Part shown: positions 1 to 8,961 of the stretch, piece after piece
Numbering within the stretch: position 1 is the stretch's first letter
Layout: each line of letters opens with the position of its first letter
Assembly (NCBI GenBank): GCA_945643635.1
Contig: CALZFC010000040.1
Span: forward strand, 3,806,501 to 3,870,500
DNA: 64,000 bases
Direction of reading: 5' to 3'
Origin: Allodiplogaster sudhausi
Taxonomy: Eukaryota; Nematoda; Chromadorea; Rhabditida; Diplogasteridae
Position numbers and translations under genes: made by a program
Notes under the pieces: model-generated
The model's database searches: none
What the model was told of the DNA's origin: nothing
Seen by the model: only the letters and a program-made list of their open reading frames with translations

Positions 1-2791
1 GCATGGCACGGCTAGCTTGAACGGCGTGGTGCACATAGTGTAGAACACTAGCAAGGTTGACATGCCGATGGCATAGAGTAGCAAGAGCCAGGTCAGCGCG
101 GCTTCAATCGGCGCGCAATCCGGCGCGAATAGATGAGCAAGAGTTAACTGCCCTCTGATTGCTTCAGAAATGTCCGTTGGTGGACAAATTACTGACTTCT
201 GAATGGTCTCTGATTCGGTGATCATCTTGGCCTTCACTTCATATTCATGCAGTGCTGTTGTTTCTTTGAATTTCACGTGGCTGTAGTTGCCTTGCACACG
301 TGTAGTGATACATTCTCCGAGATCTGTGCACACCTGCACTTTCTCTCCTTCTTGTGCTCTCACGATCACGGCAGCTGGGGCACAGTTGATCGTTAGCTGG
401 TCTGCAGAAGTCACGCCTACTCTGAGACAGAATGCGACGAGTAAGAGAACCAGCTGAGAGAAGAAGACTGTCCTTCTTCTCTGGACATCTCCAAGGGGTT
501 CTCCCTTGGCCTGCACTTTCTCGGGTGGATTCTTGATCTCTTCCCGTTCTGTCTGCCTTTGCACATCATCACTCTCTTCCTTGTGCAAAACAGCTTCTCC
601 TCGCTGTCTCTGTTCGTCTGCGCACTCTTCATGAGCAGCCATCTCTTGCTGCCGTTTTCCGACAGCGTCTTCTCTCGCTTTCGTTCTCTCTGGCTGTCTC
701 GCGTCTTCTTCACTCTCTGAAAGTTCAACTTTCTCTTCTGCAATGTCTTCATCCGCCGTGTTTTGTATCATCATAGCAGACACAGTATGAACGGCATAGA
801 TGGACACTCCATTCTTCTGAGGGGCCATTTTCATCCCTGCGGCAATGTATCCAAAATGAGTGGGAATGAGATCCAAGCCACTTGGGAGTGTGAGCAGTGG
901 CGGGCCACTGTATGTCATGGCCCGGAGGGCTTCTTTTCCTCCGAGAAGTAGTTGTGGTCTCTGCCTCTTCATTGGCTTGGCCATTATCAGTTGCTTCTTC
1001 TTAATCACTTCCTGATCGTCGAGAGATAATGCCACGACCGGTTGCACTGGCAAGACCGGGTCAGGACGAACATATGCTTCTAATTGCACACCAAATCTGT
1101 CTCTCATCATGTGCACGAGCACCACATCACATTCTTCCTTCTTTGCAGTGAATCCAGCACCTGCAATCTGTGTTCTTTTTTTTCTAGCCACTTTCAGTTT
1201 CAGCTTATCAGCTAGCTCTTTGCTAACTATGCTAATCATGGCTCCTGGATCAATTATCGTGTCCACTGCAGATTGGTCACCGTCAGGTTCCACAATAGGC
1301 AACGCGAGAGTGAGCAGTTTCATTTCTGTCCTCTCTTCTCCTTTTTCTTCCTCCTTCTCCTTTGCCGTGCTTAGGACGCTAGTCTGCTTATCTTCCGCAG
1401 AAGAGCGAGGGAGGGAAGCTGAATCACTTTCCGTCACTGCGGCTACTGTCTGCAAGACTTGGTTGCGTTCTCCCTGTCGGTTACCGTAACTCGGACGGTC
1501 TTTGAATCTTCCCCGTGAATCATTCGAACGATGGCTCTTCCAGGGCTGATTTCTGTCCTCTTTATGCTTTTTCCGGAAGCAGATGGCGACGTGATGTCTA
1601 CCTCCACAATTCGCGCACTTCTCTCTGCAGACACTACCAAAGTGTCCGAAATCAAGGCACACAGTGCATCTGACCCCTTCTTTCAGCATTTGCAACCTTT
1701 GCTTGCTGTCGGGCACCTTTGCACAATTTTCTGCTCCCGAAATTCCGTGCTTGAAGCAGAACGGGCACATGGAGGGATCTATTCCCAGATCCGTCTGACT
1801 GGTTGCCAAAACGCTTTTGGGCCTGTCCCTCTCTCTTCCATCATTTGTGCCTTTTCCTGTCAGCATCTTCAATTCGATAGATCGCACAAGATGTTGCTCT
1901 ACGAGCTTCATCAATTGCGTGAGAGTCGCCTCTTTGTGATCGTATCGCAATTCTTCAAACTTCATTCGTACTCGATCACTGAACTTTTTGAAGACTCCGA
2001 GCATGGTTCGATAGTCTTTGTCATTGACTGGCTGCATTTGCCATTCAAATCCCAGGAGACCTTTTATCTCTCTCAGCTGTTTCAGCTGGGCCTCTGCTCC
2101 ATCTGGTGCAGGCTTCATCATGTCAATCTTCCTGATGATTGCTTCGAAGATCTTTTGCTTGTCGTCGTACTGTTCATACAAGGTTCTAACTGCTTGCTCA
2201 TATCCCGCGTCATTTACAATGATATGCAAGACGAGGTCCAGCGGGGGAGCCTTTAATGCCTTTTTCAAGTAGCACAACTTGATGGTTGCACTCGTTGCCT
2301 GAGAATGCACAGTGTGAGCAAAGATGCCCCAAAATCCTGGCCACTCTTCTGGCTTGCCATCAAATTCCGGCAACTGCAATGGCTGCAGCACTTGCTGCAT
2401 TCCAGCGTACATTTGCTGGTGAAAACCTGGCGGTAAATGGCCGCCGGCTCCCTGATTGGAATTCAGCACGGACGGTGGGGGATGAATCATATTCATGTCC
2501 CCTCTTCTTCCCTGTCCGTTGTAATCACATGCATTCATGTAGGGAACAGTGCTTTCTCTGTCCTCTCTCACTCTTCCCCTAACACTGTATGGTGCATTGG
2601 CATACTCTCTCATCGGCAAGTCCTCTCTCGAGCTTCCGTCTGGCTGTCTGCCTGGAGATGAGGGCGCCGAACGCGTTCTCTCTCCTCTGTGAAGGTGTCT
2701 GGCCGCTCTCTCGCCCGACTGTGCTGTGACAGTCGCATTTCTCTGTCTGTCTGGCAACTCTCCATCTCTCACTCTTCATCTCCGAGGAGGT
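1..2791 (-). CDS. BEL/Pao-type Gag-protease polyprotein with membrane segments (partial, runs off window)
   Basis: One minus-strand frame stays open from a stop at 2792-2794 to the window edge, more than 900 codons. Reading 5' to 3' it shows a Gag core of DUF1759 type around 2400-2270 (LQLPEFDGKPEEWPGFW), then two Cys/His clusters typical of retroelement zinc knuckles (CPFCFKHG near 1760; CTVCLDFGHFGSVC and CANCGGRHHVAIC at 1655-1575). A retropepsin-like domain follows, with TIIDPGAMIS at about 1255-1201 and LLLGG then LIPTHFGYIAAG at about 945-840. A charged Glu/Arg linker comes next. Then, instead of the reverse transcriptase expected in BEL/Pao elements, there is a hydrophobic segment at about 465-420, a roughly 110-residue Cys-containing stretch and a second hydrophobic segment at about 95-35. 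In the catalytic motif the residue after Asp is Pro (D-P-G), where D-S/T-G is usual, so activity is doubtful. The first ATG is uncertain because Gag begins in another frame. Confidence 0.75.
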
Positions 2792-3182
2792 CAAGCAGAC
2801 TGGATAGAGTTCCTCGTTGCTCTGCCGAGGCTGTGAGCAGGATGTCGATATCTTGTACTTTCCCATCCTCTTCTTCCATGATCTTTGTCATGATATCATC
2901 TTCCTCTTTGATTTGCTCTTCATCGTCTAGTGCGGCGATAGCTTCTTGCCATTTTTTGAGTGCAGTTTCTGCTAACTCTTCGGCTCCGCTCATTTCCTTG
3001 ATAAAGATCTTTGCCTCCTTTATGTCATTTTTCAGCTCTTTGTCTGAAAGGTCACTGATGGCCTCTGGCTCCTTTGCTAACTTTTTAAGCTTGCGCCATC
3101 TGTTTTCCTCGAACCTTGACTGGGCTCTGGAAATGCGTATTCCGAATGGCTTTGCCAATGCAGAGAAGATTACTCTCGGCAT
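2769..3182 (-). CDS. Gag N-terminal part of the BEL/Pao-type element
   Basis: A 137-residue frame starts with ATG at 3182 and is preceded by an in-frame stop further upstream. It is rich in Glu, Lys and Asp with long helical stretches, as expected for the coiled-coil start of BEL/Pao Gag. It ends at 2769 inside the beginning of the long Gag-protease frame, overlapping it by about 22 bases (2791-2770). Moving from this frame to the next needs a step back of one base (a -1 shift), a small intron, or an old indel. I see no classical slippery heptamer in the overlap, so I cannot say which applies. Its position between the primer-binding region (3345-3362) and the Gag core fixes its role. Confidence 0.65.
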   Translation of the reverse strand: MPRVIFSALAKPFGIRISRAQSRFEENRWRKLKKLAKEPEAISDLSDKELKNDIKEAKIFIKEMSGAEELAETALKKWQEAIAALDDEEQIKEEDDIMTKIMEEEDGKVQDIDILLTASAEQRGTLSSLLDLLGDEE

Positions 3183-3344
3183 CTTTGCGGGACCAGTGAG
3201 ATTTACTCGAACTGCCCTTTGTCAGACTTATCAGCGAGCGCTAGGCTTCGACTTGACTGGGACTGAGAAGATGACTAATAAATGCGAGGGCAAGAGAGAG
3301 AAAGAGAGAGAATTACCAGTGAGCCACGCGGATTTTGGTCTACA

Positions 3345-3362
3345 ACTGGCTACGAGGCACCA
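3345..3362 (-). other. Candidate primer-binding site
   Basis: Immediately inside the LTR, the minus strand reads TGGTGCCTCGTAGCCAG. The TGG start is the complement of the CCA end of a tRNA, and GCCTCGT resembles the acceptor stem of elongator tRNA-Met as I remember it. The position, directly adjacent to the LTR end, is the strongest argument; the tRNA assignment is tentative. Confidence 0.5.
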
Positions 3363-3859
3363 TGTCGCGGAACGGCGTTCAGTGGTTTAATATGCTCGCC
3401 TATTATCACTGGCAATACTCTTTTAGACGGTGAGGGAAGAGAGAGAGTTGGAATGGCAAAGTTTATTGTTCAATCGTTGAATCGCATCATATACAAAAAA
3501 GGATATTAAAGGCAAGTAGATGTAGACTGGGAAACAATGGGAGACACAAATATTCATCAATCGTCGCCTTCTTTTAAATGAAATAATGGGGAGGGGCTTG
3601 TCTTCGTTTCGCATCCTGATCCACGATATTTCGTCCTGACGGAATTCTTCTGCTTCTTTACCTAACAGTATTTCTGCGGGAAGATATTCGTTTGACAGTC
3701 TAACTGTTTACCGGAAACGAAAGATTCCATTAGAATCTTGTCAACAAGTGCCCAGCGGCGATATCTATGCATTAGATCAACCTCTAGAATGTCAGAAGTG
3801 TCAAAGTACACTTTACAGAATTAGTAGCGAATTTATGTATATTTACATATTTCGCGACA
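3363..3859 (-). mobile_element. 5' LTR of the BEL/Pao-type element
   Basis: The segment begins on the plus strand with TGTCGCGG and ends with TTCGCGACA, giving the TGT...ACA inverted ends of an LTR. It abuts the primer-binding region and lies upstream of gag on the minus strand. A minus-strand AATAAA (plus TTTATT near 3463) could be its polyadenylation signal. A second, diverged copy in the same orientation lies at 8244-8649: both share GCTCGCC...CACTGG near the start, AAAGTTTATTG further in, and TTAGTAGCGAAT...TTCGCGACA at the end. The partner 3' LTR would lie beyond base 1, so no target duplication can be scored for this copy. Confidence 0.8.
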
Positions 3860-4662
3860 GTGTGAGAGAGAGACAGTAAGAGAGAGATAGTGAGAGAGAT
3901 AGTGAGAGAGATAGTGAGAGAGAGATAGTGAGAGAGATAGTGAGAGAGATAGTGAGAGAGAGATAGTGTGTGTGAGAGAGAGATAGTGTGTGAGAGAGAG
4001 AGATAGTGTGAGAGAGAGATAGTGAGAGAGATAGTGAGAGAGATAGTGAGAGAAATAGTGAGAGAGATAGTGAGAGAGAGATAGTGTGAGAGAGAGAGAT
4101 AGTGAGAGAGATAGTGAGAGAGAGCTAGTGAGAGAGAGAGAGATAGTGAGAGAGAGATAGTGAGAGAGAGAGATAGTGAGAGAGATAGTGAGAGAGAGCA
4201 AGTGTGAGAGAGAGATAGTAAGAGAGAGATAGTGAGAGAGAGATAGTGAGAGAGAGATAGTGAGAGAGATAGTGAGAGAGAGATAGTGTGTGAGAGAGAG
4301 AGATAGTGTGTGAGAGAGAGATAGTGTGAGAGATAGTGAGAGAAATAGTGAGAGAGATAGTGAGAGAGAGAGATAGTGTGAGAGAGAGAGATAGTGAGAG
4401 AGATAGTGAGAGAGAGCTACTGAGAGAGAGAGAGAGATAGTGAGAGAGAGAGATAGTGAGAGAGATAGTGAGAGAGAGCTAGTGAGAGAGAGAGATAGTA
4501 AGAGAGAGATAGTGAGAGAGATAGTGAGAGAGAGATAGTGAGAGAGATAGTGAGAGAGATAGTGAGAGAGATAGTGAGAGAGAGAGATAGTGTGAGAGAG
4601 AGATAGTGAGAGAGATAGTGTGAGAGAGAGAGATAGTGAGAGACAGAGATAGTGAGAGAGAG
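3860..4662. repeat. Degenerate GAGAGATAGT minisatellite with higher-order duplication
   Basis: About 800 bases of units such as AGATAGTGAGAG, of variable length and with GTGTGTGAG variants. Marker variants recur in the same order: AGAAATAGTG at 4051 and again at 4341, and AGAGAGCTA/AGAGAGCTAC near 4120 and 4411. This points to a tandem duplication of a block of about 290 bases. The array starts at the last base of the LTR. The Ser/Leu/His-rich minus frame through it is a by-product of the repeat, not a gene. Confidence 0.95.
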
Positions 4663-5183
4663 ACGTCAAATACCTTCTTCTTCAAAGCAGCGATGAGCTC
4701 GGAGAAGCCAAATAATGAAAGGGCTCGATAGATGAAGCCGTTCTCGTTCCTACTCCTTCTCCAGAGACTATTTTATTCACTATAAACTTTTTGGAGAAAG
4801 TGCGAGAAGGTACCAGAGGATGGAATGCTTGTGGGGTCGTTGAAGAAGAAAATGAGGAGAAGGAATGGACTTAAGGGCGAATAGTGGACAAAAACATTTC
4901 CCATAATTCTCCCTATGCCGGAAGACTCCCAAATGAAAGATTCTAATTTTCGCGCGTTTGTGGATGTTGAGGAATCCTTATTTTAGATTGGATGAGGTTT
5001 CTAAAATACAGTATTTGCTAACACCCTTGTGTGTTGGAATAGCACCAAAATAATTCTCTAACACATCGTTCTTTTTTGACTTGAAATGCGAAGGACATTT
5101 GCATCTTCATGCCATCTGATTTTATAAACTCTCTTGTCATGATGGGATTATGAGGCTAAAGATGTGTTTTAGGAGTGGCCGGG
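4663..5183 (+). promoter_or_regulatory. 5' flank of COG2 with splice-acceptor-like site before ATG
   Basis: About 520 bases without a gene between the minisatellite and the COG2 start. Just before the ATG, TGTGTTTTAG (5163-5172) looks like a nematode splice acceptor, leaving an 11-base leader. It could receive a spliced leader or end a 5' UTR intron. I see no clear TATA-type promoter. Confidence 0.4.
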
Positions 5184-8100
5184 ATGGCATCTTCGGCTCC
5201 GCCGCCTTCGAAGATGTTCATTTCCACGGTTTCATCGTCACTTGAAGAAGCACATTTCTGCTTCAACAAGATGCAGTTCACTCGTACAGACTTCGACGTT
5301 CATCGGTTCATGAAGATAACCAGGTTTGCATTTTTATGCCTGGCTAACGATCTTGTGCTGTTTAAAAGTTATGATTTTGCAGACGTCGCGCTGAATTGAA
5401 GCAGATTCATCAGGATCTGCGGTTGTATTTGAAGTCTATTCAGAATTCAATGATTGAATTGATCAACGATGACTATGCACATTTTGTGCATCTCTCTTCC
5501 AGTCTCGTGGCTCTGAAAGATTCCATCGACAAGATTCACAAAAGTATCGAGGTTATTTCACCATTCTCGACTTTCTTGAAGATTATCAACTTGTTGTGTC
5601 GTTGAGGGCTCTTGGAAGGAGTTTGTAACTTCGGCGAAAGACGCGGTTATCCAGGCTGAGAAAGTGGAGCAGCGATGCCTCGATGCAGCCGCTAATCGAG
5701 ATGCTCAGACAAGGATTCGTCATCAGATCTCCGCCGTGGCGGCCATTAAGAACATCTCGACTCATCTTAAAGCTGCTCCTGAGACTGCCAGTCAGATATG
5801 GTGCGGATAAAAAAAATCTCATAATCACTTACTTAGTTTTATTTCCGAATTGTGTATCTGAAATGTTCAGGTTAGAACGACTAAGTTGTCTGATCGTCGA
5901 TGCTGTTATTCATGCGGATTCTCTTGATGAAGAAAGCAGAGCAATGCGAAGCTACGACAATGTTTTGCGTTTGGTCGAGACCAAGCTTGGTAATTCCAAT
6001 GCTATTTAACATTTCAATAATCGGCATTGTTTGTTTCTTTTCTCATGTACAGGAGACGAAGCCGTCGCGAGTCTCCACTCGGACTGCTCTCTGCTCCCTC
6101 TCATTCTCTCTGCTCTCTCGCTCTGCTCTGCCAGCGATCGGTTGACTTCTCGTGTAGTTGCCCATGTCATTGAACCTCTTGTCCAGCTGGACAGTCGTTC
6201 TGACAAGCTTAAACTTCTCTGCAGTTGCCTTGAACAAGTCAAAAAGGTTGGTCTTCTATTCTCCTTTTTTCTATTATATTATTTTATATATAATAGTTGT
6301 ATTACAGTTGCGACAGGATTGGTCAGATCGGCTAGGAAAGAATTTCATTGACCCTGTTTCTACCTTCCTCGATCACTCTCTCCTCACTTATGTCATTCTC
6401 TTCACTGACAAGGTACTGTTTTCATCTTCAGTATTTGCACTTCATTATTTTTTGAAGACTAACCAGAAACATATTTTAATTGCTCCGATTTGTTTGTTTT
6501 ATTCGTCTCTACATTTCGATCTAAAACTTAGGTTAGTGATGAATTACCTGCCATTTGTTAAGGAAAGTGAAACCCATTTGGTTACCTTGTTATCTGTGTT
6601 CTCCTAGTATCTGGGAGCGGTTGTGAGTGGGACGGATCGGGTGCTGTTCCATGCGTGTTTCTCGTCGGTGTCCTCCTTTATCTCTGCCTGGCCGACTCCC
6701 TCTACCTGCCGTCTCCATCTCTCCCAACTCCGGGCCAAGTTCATCATCGAAGTCTACTTCAAGATGTTCACTCAACAATGGAATCCCCTGGTGGAACGAC
6801 AACTTCCACCGGATGCATTCAAGAGGAAAGAGAAGAGTGGAAAGGCGGATGAAGGGGAGGGGGAGGGGGAGCAGCTGCAGTGTGTCTTCTCTGTCACTGT
6901 GCTCAATGCAATCCGAGCAGCCTGGGAAGACGAGTCTTATCTCGCCCCTCTCGCTCCCAAGTACTGGGAGTTCACCATCAAACTCCTCAACAAGTACCTC
7001 GCTTGGATCCGCGCGATTCGGATGTTAGTTGATTGTATGCAGAGATGGAACTTCAGAAGGAATGATGGAATTGTTTGCTGCAGACATTATTCGAGAGAGG
7101 ATTCGGAGTGGCTTCCCCTTCTCTTTTCTCTTTCTGATGCTCCGCGTCTTCCTCAACTCGTCTTCGATCTCGCACTGGAAAGGATTTGGCCTAAGCTACG
7201 GTTCGTTTCGTCCTCACTGTCTCCTTCTTTTTCTCCCCTTTCATTGGCCCAAAACCCCAGGAAGGGTGAGGTAGGGGACGGCGGACACTGTTAATTCATG
7301 TTAAACATTACTAATAATTTCGATCATATGTCGCTTACGCTTGAGCTTTCAATTTTTTTTAAACAAGGAAGGATGACTGAAAATTTTTCTAGGCAGTCGG
7401 CTTTTAAGCTATGATTGTCTTGTTGCAGAGATCTGAAGGTGGACACAACTCTTTTCGGCCAGACTCTTACCGCGTTGTCTTCAACAATGAAGAATGAGGA
7501 ATCGTTGCTGGAGGATGCAATCGTTCATGTCATTTATAGGAAAATTTGTCTTCAACTTGACTCAGTTTCGCAGGTGCGTACTTCTTTTTTTAAGTCATTG
7601 TACATTTACGTGGATGTTCCAGGTGCCTAAGCAATATCGCTGGACGAAGAAGCCAACTCCCTCGTCCCCTTCTGTCTACATGGCCACCGTCGTGAGTGAA
7701 GTGGAGAGACTGAGAGTGGCTGCCTCTTCCACCTCTCTTCCCTCCGCTGCCCTTGAACAGAGAATCTGGGCTGATGCTGCCTTGTCAGTTTACAACTCAT
7801 TCTACGGTGTCTTGTGAAGACGATTTCCCTTGCAGATATCTGGCGAAGAAGGCGAACGAAGTGGTAGAGTCAGTGGAAGCGACTGGATCGAGTCTGAGTC
7901 GGCTGAAGAGAAGAGAAGGCACCGCTGGAAGTGGAAGTGTCTACGGAGAGACCGACGATGACAAGATCCGCGCTCAGATTTCCATTGATCTCTGCGAGAT
8001 GAGACGCTGGCTCCAGCCAGAACTACAGAAGGACGCCGATCAAGCTCTTTTCAAGGTTTTGAGGCGCTCTTTCTCATTCATCTTCTTCCCCCTTGCTCTT

Positions 8101-8263
8101 CTTTTCCTCGTGTCAGACCCAACAAAATCTTGAAAACTTGGTTCTCAGGTCCTTGGACGACTCTCTGCGACAAAGGAAACTTCTTCGTCAAATGGAATGC
8201 CTTCTCAGACTAATGGCGTTCGTGAACCGAGTGCATAGAGATATGTCAAGGAGCGGTCGGTAG
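5184..8263 (+). CDS. cog2: Conserved oligomeric Golgi complex subunit 2
   Basis: COG2 is a core subunit of lobe A of the COG tethering complex, which acts in retrograde transport within the Golgi. Twelve exons join without a phase break: 5184-5323, 5383-5551, 5607-5800, 5871-5989, 6053-6246, 6308-6412, 6608-7023, 7084-7200, 7429-7573, 7623-7783, 7836-8055, 8117-8263, giving 708 codons (human COG2 is about 738). The N-terminal helical region matches the family: FDVHRFMK, LRLYLKSIQNSMIELINDDY and VHLSSSLVALKDSIDKI. Later VPKQYRWTKK and DDDKIRAQISIDL match the conserved C-terminal part. The ATG at 5184 starts the family-conserved N-terminus. The last six coding codons and the TAG come from an inserted solo LTR (8244-8649). 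Without it the frame would have ended GAT-ATG-TAA, so the present protein is about five residues longer than before. Identification is confident; the exon borders are inferred. Confidence 0.93.
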
Positions 8264-8649
8264 TTCTGAGGATTTATGAGCTCGCCTTTTTGCACTGGTA
8301 ACCTTTCTTTGCGAGAAAGAGAAGAAGAATTGAGTTTAAAAAGTTTATTGCAACCACCGTTTCAAGTAAGAGAATTCACTGAACGGAGTTAAACTTTCTC
8401 TATCAACCTTCCAGCATATTAACTCGGTTGAATAAATGTCAAATTGTCCCACTTATAGTATTTCCTCTACCGGAAAGATAGAAGATCTTCTAGCTCGTCT
8501 TCTGGCAGTGAGGAGTTCATTAGCTATCCCTACAAATAACTGCCGGAAGCGATTTAATAGACCCTAGGAATGAAATCTGAATGCGAAATGTTAAAGTACA
8601 TATTGAAAAAAACGTTAGTAGCGAATCTATGTAGGTAGATTTCGCGACA
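8244..8649 (-). mobile_element. Solo LTR of the BEL/Pao-type family inserted at the end of COG2
   Basis: Starts TGTCAAGGAGCGG and ends TTCGCGACA, and aligns by eye with the 497-base LTR at 3363-3859 (shared blocks listed there), though about 90 bases shorter. It is flanked by a perfect 4-base duplication GATA (8240-8243 and 8650-8653), in the size range known for BEL/Pao elements. There is no internal region, so it is a solo LTR, presumably left by recombination between two LTRs. Its orientation is opposite to COG2. It carries AATAAA on the plus strand at 8431-8436, which could serve as the poly(A) signal of the COG2 transcript. Confidence 0.85.
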
Positions 8650-8653
8650 GATA

Positions 8654-8961
8654 TGTAAAAATTTAGAAAAGTGAGAATATTAAATGTATGTATGTATTAC
8701 TTGGTGTATATTAATTTATCCTCTGCTTCATGCCGGTTTTTTTATATTTAAAATGTAAAAGTGCCTCTAGCTAACACCCATGGGATGGTTGCATAAATGT
8801 TTGTCTGTGATACATAGGTGAAAAGAGAACATATTGCCAATAAAGTGCTATTGATAACTCTCCAGAATGCCAGCTTTAAGTTGTTTCCTTGCAATCCTGC
8901 TACCGTGGCTGGTGATATGTCATCAATTGTTGAACCGAATGGATATGAATTGTTGATAGCC
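8654..8961 (+). promoter_or_regulatory. Displaced COG2 3' end and UFL1 5' flank
   Basis: The first bases (TGTAAAAATTT) are the former end of COG2: joined to the codon before the LTR they restore a stop. The rest is AT-rich and leads into UFL1. ATACATAG at 8811-8818 could be a splice or trans-splice acceptor. Without the LTR the two genes would be about 300 bases apart on the same strand, so co-transcription is possible but unproven. Confidence 0.4.

Noticed and set aside
3833..4669. Long Ser/Leu/His open frame on the minus strand
   Set aside because: It is the translation of the GAGATAGT minisatellite; no start context, no homologous pattern and the same content in other frames.
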